From Pyruvatibacter sp. (GTDB taxonomy: Bacteria; Pseudomonadota; Alphaproteobacteria; CGMCC-115125), in contig NZ_JAVJSC010000003.1 in the NCBI RefSeq assembly GCF_040219635.1, positions 630,501 to 694,500 on the forward strand: a stretch of DNA of 64,000 bases. The letters are read 5' to 3'. Below the pieces are notes generated by a model that did no database searches, was not told the DNA's origin, and worked only from the letters and a program-made list of their open reading frames with translations. This document shows positions 9,462 through 18,430 of the stretch, one piece after another. The first letter of the stretch is position 1; each line of letters starts with the position of its first letter. The position numbers were made by a program, and so were the translations under genes.

Positions 9462-11378
9462 CTAGGCAGCAACACCGGAGCCGGACGGGCGCGACCGCAA
9501 ATGCATAAGCAATGCGGTGATCGCCGCCGCCGTAACACCCTCAACCCGCGCAGCCTGTCCCAATGTTGCAGGCTGCACACGCGTGAGCCGCTGCTGACAT
9601 TCAATCGACAGTCCGGGCACGGATGTATAGTCGAGGCCGGACGGCAGCCCCACATTCTCATCGCGCTCGAACGCGCGAATGTCGGACGCCTGCCGGTCAA
9701 GATAAACCGCATAGCCCCCTTCGATTTCCATTTGCTCGGCGACGGCAGCATCCATGCCGCCAAGCTCTGGCCACACACCGCTTAGCCACGCCATATCCAC
9801 ATCGCGGTAGCGCAGCATTTCAAAGGCAGACCGGCGCACGCCGTCCTGATTGATCTTCAGACCTTTTTGAGCAGCCTCCCGCGGCAGGATGGTGAACGCG
9901 TCCAGCATCGCCCGCGCCCTGTCAAGCGCCTCACGCTTGGCGGCAAAGGCCCGCGACCGCTGTGTGCCTACACAGCCAATTTCAATGCCGCGACCGGTCA
10001 GTCGCTGGTCTGCATTGTCGGCCCGCAAGCTAAGGCGATATTCAGCGCGGCTGGTGAACATCCGGTAGGGCTCGCTGACCCCGCGTGTCACCAGGTCATC
10101 AATCATCACGCCGATATACGACGTCGAGCGATCAAAACTGACTGCCTCCCTGCCGCCGGCAAGACGCGCCGCATTCAGACCCGCCACCAGCCCCTGGGCG
10201 GCAGCCTCTTCATAGCCGGTGGTGCCGTTGATCTGCCCCGCCAGAAAAAGCCCCGGCACGCTCTTGACCTCAAGCCCTGCGCTCAGTTCGCGCGGGTCCA
10301 CATAATCATACTCAATGGCATAACCCGGCCTGACCATCCTGGCACCTTCGAGGCCGGGAATGGTCTTGAGCATGGCAAGCTGGACATCTTCGGGCAACGA
10401 CGTGGAAATGCCGTTTGGATAAACCGTCGTGTCATCCAGGCCTTCAGGCTCCAGAAAAATCTGGTGACGGTCTTTTTCCGCAAAGCGCACCACCTTGTCT
10501 TCAACGGACGGGCAATAGCGCGGCCCGGTGCCTTCGATCTGGCCCGAATACATCGGCGCACGATCAAGATTGGCGCGGATAATGTCGTGGGTCGCCTGCG
10601 TTGTGCCCGTCACATAGCAGCTTATCTGGCGCTGGGTAATGGCCCCCGTCAGTGTTGAGAACGGCTCGGGCGGCTCATCGCCTTTTTGTTCCGGAAGCGA
10701 TTCCCACCTTATGGTCCGCCCATCAAGACGCGGCGGCGTGCCGGTCTTGAGACGCCCAAGGTTTAGCCCGAAGCTGTCCAGGGTTTCCGCCAGACCAACC
10801 GCCGGGGCATCGCCGATGCGCCCGCCGGCGGACTTCGTCTCGCCCATATGAATGATGCCGCGCAGGAACGTACCGGTGGTCAGCACCACTGCGCCAGCAA
10901 GCAGTCGCCGTCCGTCTGCCAGAACCACACCGGTCACGCGGCGACAGTCAACAACCAGATCCTCGACGCCGGATTCAACAACGACAAGATTGCTGACAGA
11001 TGAAATGGCCCCCTGCATGGCCGTCCGATAGAGCGCCCGGTCTGCCTGCGCGCGCGGGCCGCGCACGGCAGGCCCCTTGCGCCGGTTGAGCATTCTGAAC
11101 TGAATGCCGCCTGCATCCGCCACACGCCCCATCAACCCATCGAGCGCATCAACCTCGCGCACCAGATGACCCTTGCCGATGCCGCCGATCGCAGGGTTGC
11201 ACGACATTTCGCCAATCCGGTCTGCACGGTGGGTCACAAGCGCCGTGCGAGCCCCAAGCCGCGCGGCAGCAGCAGCAGCCTCGCAGCCCGCATGGCCCCC
11301 GCCAATGACGATCACGTCATAGCTGGTGCCGTCTGCGGGAGACGCGATATTTGTCATGCAGGGCATATCTGTCTTCAT
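9462..11378 (-). CDS. mnmG: tRNA uridine-5-carboxymethylaminomethyl synthesis enzyme MnmG (GidA)
   Basis: FAD/NADH enzyme that, in complex with MnmE, makes cmnm5U at wobble U34 of certain tRNAs. The dinucleotide-binding motif VIVIGGGHAGCEAA lies near the N-terminus. Family blocks GEMSCNPAIGGIGKGHLVREVDALDG, RADNADQRLTGRG and the helical C-terminal domain are complete (the first is quoted here only for its core CNPAIGGIGKGHL). Length is about 638 aa. The start is ambiguous: GTG 11405, ATG 11378, ATG 11366 and ATG 11357 are in frame and none has a strong Shine-Dalgarno site. It is flanked on both sides by a parS site and a DnaA box. Confidence 0.96.
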   Translation of the reverse strand: MKTDMPCMTNIASPADGTSYDVIVIGGGHAGCEAAAAAARLGARTALVTHRADRIGEMSCNPAIGGIGKGHLVREVDALDGLMGRVADAGGIQFRMLNRRKGPAVRGPRAQADRALYRTAMQGAISSVSNLVVVESGVEDLVVDCRRVTGVVLADGRRLLAGAVVLTTGTFLRGIIHMGETKSAGGRIGDAPAVGLAETLDSFGLNLGRLKTGTPPRLDGRTIRWESLPEQKGDEPPEPFSTLTGAITQRQISCYVTGTTQATHDIIRANLDRAPMYSGQIEGTGPRYCPSVEDKVVRFAEKDRHQIFLEPEGLDDTTVYPNGISTSLPEDVQLAMLKTIPGLEGARMVRPGYAIEYDYVDPRELSAGLEVKSVPGLFLAGQINGTTGYEEAAAQGLVAGLNAARLAGGREAVSFDRSTSYIGVMIDDLVTRGVSEPYRMFTSRAEYRLSLRADNADQRLTGRGIEIGCVGTQRSRAFAAKREALDRARAMLDAFTILPREAAQKGLKINQDGVRRSAFEMLRYRDVDMAWLSGVWPELGGMDAAVAEQMEIEGGYAVYLDRQASDIRAFERDENVGLPSGLDYTSVPGLSIECQQRLTRVQPATLGQAARVEGVTAAAITALLMHLRSRPSGSGVAA

Positions 11379-11431
11379 GGCCGCCGTGCTTACCGTACTT
11401 TGCACGCCAGCTAAAGAGCCAAGGGTGCGGT

Positions 11432-11440
11432 TTATCCACA
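11432..11440 (+). promoter_or_regulatory. DnaA box upstream of mnmG
   Basis: TTATCCACA, a 9/9 DnaA box, lies in the mnmG-mnmE gap, 15 bases from parS site 2. It mirrors the DnaA-box/parS pair on the other side of mnmG. Confidence 0.6.
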
Positions 11441-11455
11441 GCTTTGGACTCCCTT

Positions 11456-11471
11456 TGTTTCACGTGAAACA
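11456..11471. promoter_or_regulatory. parS: parS centromere site 2 (perfect 16-bp palindrome)
   Basis: A second exact TGTTTCACGTGAAACA, between mnmE and mnmG and 2097 bases from site 1. It is intergenic, so it is free of coding constraint and its conservation points to ParB binding. Confidence 0.95.
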
Positions 11472-11501
11472 TTCAGCGGGCGGGCAGGTTCACTCCGGCT
11501 C

Positions 11502-12839
11502 TTATTTGCCGATGCAAAAATCGCGGAAGATCACGTCCAGCACGTCTTCCACATCCACCGCGCCAACCAGTCGGCCAAGTGCCCGCAGCGCCAGCCGAAG
11601 TTCCTCACTGACCAGCGCCGCTTCGCCGTCATCACGGCTTTCCTCAAGGCATCGCTCAAGGGCCGCGTGCGCGTCGCCCAAAGCCGCAGCCTGACGCGCA
11701 CGGCCAACCACCGACGCAACACCTGCTCCTCCCGCCAACTGCATTGCCGCATCAAGCAGCCACGCCTCGAGCGCGTCCATGCCAGCACCGGATTTTGCCG
11801 AAATGGCAATATCAATACCATCAGGCGCTGCGCTGTCGGCAATGTCAGCCTTGTTGCCCACATTCAACTTGCGGCCCTGCCCAATGCCAACCGGCCAGTC
11901 GGGCCTGTGATGTCCGCCTTGGCTCAGGTCGCTCACCAACAGCGCAATATCCGCGCCCGCAGCGCGCGCATGGGACCGCGCAATGCCCTCACGCTCCAGG
12001 GGATCGTCCGTCTCCCGAAGCCCGGCGGTATCCGCCAGCACAACGGGTATACCGCCCAGATCGAGCCGCACTTCAATCACGTCACGGGTGGTGCCTGATA
12101 TGTCGGAAACTATGGCCGCGTCGCGCCGGGCAAGCCGGTTCAGCAAACTGGACTTGCCCACATTCGGCGGCCCCAGAATGGCGACCTGAACACCATCACG
12201 CATGATTTCTCCACGGCGGGCGAAGGCCAGTATATCCGCCATCTCCCGCGTCACCAGTGAGATGCGGGCAACGGCCTGCGCATTCAGGCCGTCGGGAAGC
12301 TCCTCGTCGCTGAAATCAATTTCGGCCTCAACGAGCGCCAGGGCGCCGATCAGCGTCTCGCGCCATGCAGCGCAGCGCGCCGCCAGACCGCCTTCCGCCT
12401 GCGCCAGTGCCAACCGCCGTTGTCCTGCGGTCTCTGCCTCAATGAGATCCGCAAGCCCCTCCACCTGGGTCAGATCCATGCGGCCATTGCCAAAGGCGCG
12501 GCGGGTGAACTCGCCGGGTTCAGCAAGCCGCACACTTTCAAGGGCGCCAAGCGCGTTCAGCACCCCCAAGACGACTGCCCGTCCGCCATGCACATGAAAC
12601 TCGGCCATGTCCTCGCCCGTGACAGTGCCCGGCCCCGGAAGCCACAGCACCAGCGCCTTGTCCAGCATGTCCCCGGTTTCAGGATCAGTCAGAGTGCGCA
12701 CAGTGGCGCGGCGCGGTGAAGGCAGCCGCACGCCGGTAAGCGCCCTTATTGCTGCGCCCGCTGCCCCACCGCTGACACGGATTACCGCTATACCTGCGCG
12801 TCCCTGCCCGCTCGACAGGGCAAAAATCGTTGAGTCCAT
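11502..12839 (-). CDS. mnmE: tRNA-modifying GTPase MnmE (TrmE)
   Basis: GTPase partner of MnmG in wobble-uridine modification. The N-terminal tetrahydrofolate-binding domain begins MDSTIFALSSGQGRAGIAVI. The G domain, inserted in the helical domain, has G1 GPPNVGKS (223-230), G2 ISGTTRD, G3 DTAGL and G4 NKAD. The C-terminus is the catalytic CIGK. The length of 445 aa is normal. The mnmG gene follows after a gap holding parS site 2. The DUF6489 gene lies 30 bases upstream in the same direction. Confidence 0.97.
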   Translation of the reverse strand: MDSTIFALSSGQGRAGIAVIRVSGGAAGAAIRALTGVRLPSPRRATVRTLTDPETGDMLDKALVLWLPGPGTVTGEDMAEFHVHGGRAVVLGVLNALGALESVRLAEPGEFTRRAFGNGRMDLTQVEGLADLIEAETAGQRRLALAQAEGGLAARCAAWRETLIGALALVEAEIDFSDEELPDGLNAQAVARISLVTREMADILAFARRGEIMRDGVQVAILGPPNVGKSSLLNRLARRDAAIVSDISGTTRDVIEVRLDLGGIPVVLADTAGLRETDDPLEREGIARSHARAAGADIALLVSDLSQGGHHRPDWPVGIGQGRKLNVGNKADIADSAAPDGIDIAISAKSGAGMDALEAWLLDAAMQLAGGAGVASVVGRARQAAALGDAHAALERCLEESRDDGEAALVSEELRLALRALGRLVGAVDVEDVLDVIFRDFCIGK

Positions 12840-12869
12840 ACTCTTGTCGTGCCGCTTGTCAGAACACTA

Positions 12870-13160
12870 TTAGCTGCGCTTGCGCGGGCGTTTAGCGGTC
12901 TTTGCTGCGGGGGGTGAATCGCCCTCGCCCACCGCTGATTTGGCAACCGCCCAAAGCAGCTTCTGCAACTTGTCGATACCTTCAACACCAACCGGCAACA
13001 CGCTTTTCACCAGCAGCTCCGGATCGATATAGGCGACGTTGCGCTTGATCTGATCGCTGATCTGCCCAACAAGCTCCTCCTGCATCGGAGCCAGATCCGG
13101 CAGGCCGATTACCTTGCGCGCTTCTTCCGGCGTCATGTCCACTTCAATGTTGATCTTCAT
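12870..13160 (-). CDS. DUF6489 family small protein
   Basis: A 96-residue protein starting MKINIEVDMTPEEARKVIG, with LPDLAPMQEELVGQI in the middle and a basic tail ending KRPRKRS. I recognise it as the small alphaproteobacterial DUF6489 family (MTPEEAR motif); function unknown. No signal peptide or membrane segment is visible. ATG 13160 is chosen because GGAG lies 7 bases upstream. It is divergent from the YyaL-like gene, with start codons about 50 bases apart, and reads towards mnmE. Confidence 0.75.
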   Translation of the reverse strand: MKINIEVDMTPEEARKVIGLPDLAPMQEELVGQISDQIKRNVAYIDPELLVKSVLPVGVEGIDKLQKLLWAVAKSAVGEGDSPPAAKTAKRPRKRS

Positions 13161-13209
13161 TCGCTGCTCCTGCACCCATAGGGCTACCGTTCCAGTACTG
13201 AAGGCTACC

Positions 13210-15234
13210 ATGTCACAAAACCTGCTCGCCGAAGAGACCAGTCCTTATCTTCTTCAGCACAAGGACAATCCGGTGCACTGGCATCCGTGGGGACCGCAGG
13301 CGCTGGCGCAGGCCAAAGCATCCAACAAACCCATCCTGCTGTCGGTAGGCTACGCCGCCTGCCACTGGTGCCACGTGATGGCCCATGAGAGCTTTGAGGA
13401 TGAAGACGTTGCCGCCGTCATGAACGAGCTGTTCGTCAACATCAAGGTGGACCGCGAAGAGCGCCCGGACATCGACACGATTTACATGTCCGCACTGCAT
13501 CATCTGGGTGAACAAGGCGGCTGGCCGCTCACCATGTTTTTGACACCTGATGGGGAGCCGTTTTGGGGCGGCACTTATTTTCCAAAGACAGCGGGCTACG
13601 GGCGGCCCGGGTTTCCAGACGTGCTGCGCGAAGTGTCGCGCATCTACCATGACGAAGGCGACAAGGTTGCCAAAAACCGCGACGCCCTGCGTGAAGCCCT
13701 CAGGGCGCAGGCAGCCCGGCAGGCCCCCGGAAAGCCCGCCCCGCAAATCCTTGACGAAGTCGCGGACCGTCTTGTGCGCAACATCGATCCGGAGAACGGC
13801 GGCATTGGCGCAGCACCCAAGTTCCCGCAGCCGTTCTTGCTAGAGCTTTTGTGGCGCACCTGGCTGCGCATCGGCGACGAGCGCTGCCGCAACGCTGTGA
13901 CCCTCACCCTCACCCGCATGTGCCAGGGCGGTATCTACGATCATCTGGGCGGCGGGCTGGCCCGCTATGCGGTGGATGACACATGGCTGGTCCCGCATTT
14001 TGAAAAGATGCTCTACGACAATGCCAGTTTCATAGGCCTGCTGACCCACGTCGCCAAAGGCACCGCCAACCCGCTGTTTGAAAACCGTCTGCGCGAAACA
14101 ATCAGTTGGGTGCTGCGCGAAATGGTGACCGCCGAAGGTGCCTTCGCAGCCAGCATCGATGCCGACAGCGAGGGCGAAGAAGGCAAGTTTTATGTCTGGA
14201 GTGAGGCGGAAGTTGACGCTGCCCTGTCAGACTTTGCCCCGGCTGAAGTCACGCACTTCAAACAGGTGTACGACGTAACCCCTCACGGCAACTTCGAGGG
14301 CCACACCATTCTCAACCGGCTGGCCCACCCCGACGCACTGCCCGATGAAACCGAAGCCCTGTTTGCCCGCATGCGCCAGGTGCTGTTCACCACCCGCAAA
14401 CCACGCGTCCGCCCCGGCTGGGACGACAAGGCCCTTACGGACTGGAACGGCCAGATGATTGCAGCCCTCGCCCGTGCGGCAGGGGCCTTCGATGAACCCA
14501 TATGGCTGGAAGCAGCCTCCACCGCATTCAGTTTTATCCGTACACAGATGATTAGAAATGGCAGGCTGCACCACGCATTCAGGGCAGGCCGCCTGCAACA
14601 CCTTGCCATGGCGGACGGCTACGCCAACATGATTTCCGCAGCGCTGGCGCTCTACGAGACAACCGGCACCGACACCTATCTGGCACAGGCACGCCAGTGG
14701 GCGGATGAGCTGCACACCCATTACTGGGATGCTGAAGGCGGCGGCTATTTCTTTACAGCCGACGATGCCGAAGCGCTGGTTGTGCGCACCCGCAGCGTCA
14801 CAGACGACGCAACACCCTCAGCCAACGGCACCATGATCGAAAACCTGGCCCGCCTTTGGTATCTGACCGGCGACACCACATATCAGGACCGCGCCAATAG
14901 CCTGGTCCGGACGTTTGCCGGTGAACTGGCGCGCAATTTCTTCCCCATGTGCACCTACCTTAACGGGCTGGATACACTGCTGAACGCCGTACAGGTGGTT
15001 ATCGCCGGCGACGGCGAGGAAGCCGACGACATGCGCGCCACAGCCCTTTCCGCCTCGTTGCCCTATCGCGTCATCAACTATGCACGGGCAGATCTGCCCC
15101 CGGGGCACCCGGCATTTGAAAAAACCGTGCCCTCCGGCTGGCAGGCCGCAGCTTATGTGTGCGAAGGCACAAACTGCTCTTTGCCGGTTGAAACAGCAAA
15201 CGCCCTGCACAGCATGTTGGCGCGGCCGGTTTGA
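13210..15234 (+). CDS. YyaL/SSP411-type thioredoxin-domain protein (DUF255)
   Basis: A 674-residue protein with an N-terminal thioredoxin-like domain (CHWC at 51-54, then VKVDREERPDID), followed by a long alpha/alpha-barrel region like that of N-acylglucosamine epimerases (HYWDAEGGGYFFTADD, WDDKALTDWNGQMIAAL). This architecture is the conserved YyaL / spermatogenesis-associated protein 20 family; its biochemical role is not settled. ATG 13210 with AAGG just upstream is preferred over the open frame from 13114, which overlaps the divergent DUF6489 gene. A dienelactone hydrolase gene follows after 111 bases. Confidence 0.88.
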   Translation: MSQNLLAEETSPYLLQHKDNPVHWHPWGPQALAQAKASNKPILLSVGYAACHWCHVMAHESFEDEDVAAVMNELFVNIKVDREERPDIDTIYMSALHHLGEQGGWPLTMFLTPDGEPFWGGTYFPKTAGYGRPGFPDVLREVSRIYHDEGDKVAKNRDALREALRAQAARQAPGKPAPQILDEVADRLVRNIDPENGGIGAAPKFPQPFLLELLWRTWLRIGDERCRNAVTLTLTRMCQGGIYDHLGGGLARYAVDDTWLVPHFEKMLYDNASFIGLLTHVAKGTANPLFENRLRETISWVLREMVTAEGAFAASIDADSEGEEGKFYVWSEAEVDAALSDFAPAEVTHFKQVYDVTPHGNFEGHTILNRLAHPDALPDETEALFARMRQVLFTTRKPRVRPGWDDKALTDWNGQMIAALARAAGAFDEPIWLEAASTAFSFIRTQMIRNGRLHHAFRAGRLQHLAMADGYANMISAALALYETTGTDTYLAQARQWADELHTHYWDAEGGGYFFTADDAEALVVRTRSVTDDATPSANGTMIENLARLWYLTGDTTYQDRANSLVRTFAGELARNFFPMCTYLNGLDTLLNAVQVVIAGDGEEADDMRATALSASLPYRVINYARADLPPGHPAFEKTVPSGWQAAAYVCEGTNCSLPVETANALHSMLARPV

Positions 15235-15345
15235 TCCGCCAAACAGGCCGTCACCAACAAGGCTTGCGCAGCCCTTCAACCGCGTTAAGGTGCCGGTAAA
15301 TTACCCCCATCAAGACACAACCAGACACAAAATGGAGCCTCGACC

Positions 15346-16044
15346 GTGAGCGGACGCGACATTGAGATCAAAGGCCCGGACGGCACCTTCAGCGGCTATC
15401 TGGCGACGCCCGATAACGGCAAGGGCCCCGGCATCGTCGTCATTCAGGAGATTTTCGGCGTCAACCAGGTGATGCGCGACATCTGCGACGACCTTGCCCG
15501 TGAGGGTTTTGTAGCGCTGTGCCCGGATCTGTTCTGGCGGCTTGAACCCGGTATTCAGATTACCGACAAGACCGACGAAGAATGGGCCAAGGCATTTGAG
15601 CTGTTCGGCAAGTTCGATGTGGATGCAGGCATCATTGATGTGGACGCAACCATCGAGCATCTGCGCCAGATGGAGGTGTGCAACAACAAGGTGGGTGCTG
15701 TGGGATATTGCCTCGGCGGCCTGCTTGCCTACCTGACGGCAGCGCGCACGGACGCTGACGCCAGCGTCGGCTTTTACGGCGTCAACATTCAGGAGAAGCT
15801 CGACGAAGCCGAGCAGATCAAAAAACCATTGATGCTGCACATTGCCGAACTCGATGAGTTCGTTCCCGCTGAGGCGCAGGCCGCGGTGAAGGCGGGACTC
15901 AAGGAAAACCCTAATGTCACTATCCACACTTATGCAGGCCGCGACCACGCATTTGCCCGCGAAGGCGGTGCACATTATCACAAGAGTGACGCGGACCTCG
16001 CCAATGGCCGCACGCTGGCATTCTTCCGGCAGCACCTGAAATAG
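15346..16044 (+). CDS. Dienelactone hydrolase family protein
   Basis: An alpha/beta hydrolase of the carboxymethylenebutenolidase type, 232 aa. The nucleophile elbow is GYCLGG with Cys122; Asp170 (ELDEF) and His201 (GRDHAF) complete the Cys-Asp-His triad of this family. Family members hydrolyse dienelactones or related esters in the cytoplasm; the real substrate here is unknown, and no aromatic-degradation genes lie nearby. Translation starts at GTG 15346. A quinone oxidoreductase follows 68 bases downstream in the same direction. Confidence 0.9.
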   Translation: MSGRDIEIKGPDGTFSGYLATPDNGKGPGIVVIQEIFGVNQVMRDICDDLAREGFVALCPDLFWRLEPGIQITDKTDEEWAKAFELFGKFDVDAGIIDVDATIEHLRQMEVCNNKVGAVGYCLGGLLAYLTAARTDADASVGFYGVNIQEKLDEAEQIKKPLMLHIAELDEFVPAEAQAAVKAGLKENPNVTIHTYAGRDHAFAREGGAHYHKSDADLANGRTLAFFRQHLK

Positions 16045-16112
16045 CCGCCGGACTGACTCAATCCGGCCATCGTTCCGTACACGAATCAAATTACCCCTGA
16101 AAGTAATCCACG

Positions 16113-17087
16113 ATGGTCAAAGCTGTTCGTATTCACAAAACCGGCGGGCCCGAGGTTCTCTCCTATGAAGACATTGACCTCACCCCTCCCGGTGCCGGTC
16201 AGGTGCGCGTGCGGCACACAGCGATCGGCCTCAATTACATCGACACCTATTTCAGGTCAGGCCTTTACCCGGCCCCCATTCCCTGCGGCCTTGGGCTTGA
16301 AGCCGCCGGCGTCGTCGAGGAACTGGGCGACGGCGTAACCACACTGGTTGTGGGCGATCGTGTTGCTTACGGCTCAGGCCCGCTGGGTGCCTATTCGCAG
16401 GCCCAGAACGCTCCCGCCAATCGTCTGGTCAAAATCCCCGACGGTGTGAGCGATAAAGATGCCGCAGCCATGATGCTCAAAGGCATGACGGTGCAGTATC
16501 TTCTGCGCCGCACATATGAAGTTAAGGCCGGTGACACGATCTTGTTTCACGCAGCCGCCGGTGGCGTCGGCCTCATCGCCTGCCAATGGGCAAAGCACCT
16601 GGGCGCAACCGTGATCGGCACTGCTGGCAGCGAAGAAAAAGCACAGCTAGCCAAACAGGCCGGTGCCGATCATGTGATCCTCTATCGCGACGAAGACGTG
16701 CCTGCCCGTGTCCGCGACATTACCGACGGCAAAATGGTGCCGGTTGTTTATGACGGTGTTGGCAAAGATACGTTCGACATGTCGCTTGATTGCCTTGCGC
16801 CCCTCGGCCTGATGGTGAGTTTTGGCAATGCGTCCGGTGCCGTGCCACCTATCGACATCAGCATCCTCAACCTCAAGGGGTCACTGTTCGTCACCCGCCC
16901 GTCCCTGGCCGCCTACACGGCAAGCGATGCAGACCTGGCAATGACCGCAGCAGACCTGTTTGACGTCATGGCAAAGGGTGCTGTGAAAGCAGATGTGCGT
17001 CAGGAATATGCTCTGGCCGATGCGGCACAGGCACACACAGACCTTGAGGCCCGCAAAACGACCGGCGCGACAGTGCTTATTCCGTAG
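16113..17087 (+). CDS. NADPH:quinone oxidoreductase, zinc-independent MDR family
   Basis: A 324-residue medium-chain dehydrogenase/reductase. The N-terminus MVKAVRIHKTGGPEVL and GLNYIDTYFRSGLYP are characteristic of QOR proteins that reduce quinones with NADPH. The nucleotide-binding motif is HAAAGGVGLIACQWAK, and no structural zinc cysteines are seen. Its stop overlaps the 3' end of the convergent PAS gene by 11 bases. It probably shares a transcript with the dienelactone hydrolase gene. The physiological substrate is not evident. Confidence 0.9.
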   Translation: MVKAVRIHKTGGPEVLSYEDIDLTPPGAGQVRVRHTAIGLNYIDTYFRSGLYPAPIPCGLGLEAAGVVEELGDGVTTLVVGDRVAYGSGPLGAYSQAQNAPANRLVKIPDGVSDKDAAAMMLKGMTVQYLLRRTYEVKAGDTILFHAAAGGVGLIACQWAKHLGATVIGTAGSEEKAQLAKQAGADHVILYRDEDVPARVRDITDGKMVPVVYDGVGKDTFDMSLDCLAPLGLMVSFGNASGAVPPIDISILNLKGSLFVTRPSLAAYTASDADLAMTAADLFDVMAKGAVKADVRQEYALADAAQAHTDLEARKTTGATVLIP

Positions 17088-17697
17088 TCAGCCGCTTATC
17101 CGCAGACACAGGCAGGCCAAACCCCAAGTCAAGATAGCCGATACGCTTGATGACTGTGCGCGGCCCGGCATCCAGCTCAAAGCGGTCAGCAGCCTGTTCA
17201 TCGCACATGGTGCCGGTGCCGATCATCCGCAGCGCGCCATCCGCACCAGCCGACACCGGCAATGTCAGAAACTCGAACACATGCACCAGCCCGCGCGTGT
17301 CGGTAACCTCACGATGTTGCACAAATCCACACGGCATCGAATGCAGCAAACGCATCCGCTCCTGCTCAACAGAGCGCTCCTTCTCAGGAAGCAGATCAAA
17401 AACGTTGTCTCCGGTAAGATCGGTTTTCATCCACTCCGCCAGCATTGTGCCCCATACCCGGTACACCACACGGTCAGACCCCTCCCATCGCAGATATCGC
17501 ATGTAAGGCAGAAGTGAAACAAACGCGGACGGATCAATGTCATCGGGAGACGGCATCGACGCGGAGCCTCGCGCCCTCATCCAGTAGGCCAAAAACGCAG
17601 CACCGCGCTGCGACAGGTCACCCGTTTCGATAAAGCCGCAAAGCGGACTTGCCTGTGCAGGGCCGTCGGCATGGCGGGCCGACAACAAGCCACTCAT
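17077..17697 (-). CDS. PAS-domain protein (PAS_5 type), downstream copy
   Basis: A 206-residue protein whose core reads DIDPSAFVSLLPYMRYLRWE, VYRVWGTMLAEWMKTDLTG and CGFVQHREV. This fits the alphaproteobacterial PAS_5 family (YWxxxRG ... PSxxDIDP ... LLP). These are stand-alone PAS folds without an output domain; a sensory or regulatory role is inferred only from the fold. It overlaps the upstream paralogue by four bases (ATGA), so the two are translationally coupled, and it overlaps the end of the quinone oxidoreductase gene on the other strand. Confidence 0.75.
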   Translation of the reverse strand: MSGLLSARHADGPAQASPLCGFIETGDLSQRGAAFLAYWMRARGSASMPSPDDIDPSAFVSLLPYMRYLRWEGSDRVVYRVWGTMLAEWMKTDLTGDNVFDLLPEKERSVEQERMRLLHSMPCGFVQHREVTDTRGLVHVFEFLTLPVSAGADGALRMIGTGTMCDEQAADRFELDAGPRTVIKRIGYLDLGFGLPVSADKRLTTE

Positions 17698-18386
17698 GCG
17701 CCCGCCCCGGGAATACCAAAACCGACATCGATATAGCTGAAGTCAAGTGTATCCATGGGCCGCGTGCGATCAGCCTCACCGTTCCAGCGCTCAGGAATCT
17801 CGCGCACCATGACCGTGCCAAGAATACGGCTGGGGTGTCCGCGAACGGGCAGATGAACAAGTTCAATCTCACGTGCGCTGCCGCCTTCAAAATAGGCATG
17901 GCGCACCGTAACACTACCGCAGGGCTGAGCGTGCAGTGCTCTGAATCGTTCCACCTCAAGTGGCAGTGTTTCGGGCTCAAAAAGGTCGAGCAGGTTGAAC
18001 CCCGTAAGATCCATCCCGAACGCGGTACTTAACGCACTGCCAAAAACGCGGATCCGCAGATCCTCCGGCCCGTCCCAGCTCATGTAGCGCGCATAAGGCA
18101 AAATCTCGTGAAAGTTTTTCGGACTGATGTCAGACGTTGCGGGAACCGGATTGTCGCCGCGTGCACCATGCCAGTAAGCGATCAACTCCTGACCCACATT
18201 GGTGAGCGCAATACCACCATGAGCAGACGCCAGACTTTGACGCAGCCCTGACGAAGCCGTTTTCGCCGTTCTTGCATGGTGCGGATCAAAGGCCTTTGTC
18301 GCCCAACCGGGAACAACGCCACTTTGTCGTGACCCGAGCAACCAACCTGAAGCGTCTTTGGGCACCCGATTACTCCACCCCCGCAC
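17694..18386 (-). CDS. PAS-domain protein (PAS_5 type), upstream copy
   Basis: Paralogue of the next gene, 230 aa as given. Shared pattern: YWHGARGDNPVPATSDISP, then ILPYARYMSWDGPEDLRIRV, FGMDLTGFNLLDLF and QPCGSVTVRHAYFEGG. The first 60 or so residues do not align with the sister protein, so the GTG start at 18386 may be too far upstream; I see no strong Shine-Dalgarno site to settle it. The stop overlaps the next start (ATGA). The pair lies between rho and qor. No kinase, cyclase or DNA-binding partner is adjacent. Confidence 0.7.
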   Translation of the reverse strand: MRGWSNRVPKDASGWLLGSRQSGVVPGWATKAFDPHHARTAKTASSGLRQSLASAHGGIALTNVGQELIAYWHGARGDNPVPATSDISPKNFHEILPYARYMSWDGPEDLRIRVFGSALSTAFGMDLTGFNLLDLFEPETLPLEVERFRALHAQPCGSVTVRHAYFEGGSAREIELVHLPVRGHPSRILGTVMVREIPERWNGEADRTRPMDTLDFSYIDVGFGIPGAGA

Positions 18387-18430
18387 CTGCCAACATGGCA
18401 GGCGAGCATCAGCAGACTAGGGCTCGAAGG

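Noticed and set aside
15285..15299. TTAA-N7-GTAA before the dienelactone hydrolase gene
   Set aside because: One mismatch to the CtrA box and no cell-cycle context; too weak to call.
16543..16551. TGTTTCACG half of a parS site in qor
   Set aside because: Only half of the palindrome; coding sequence.
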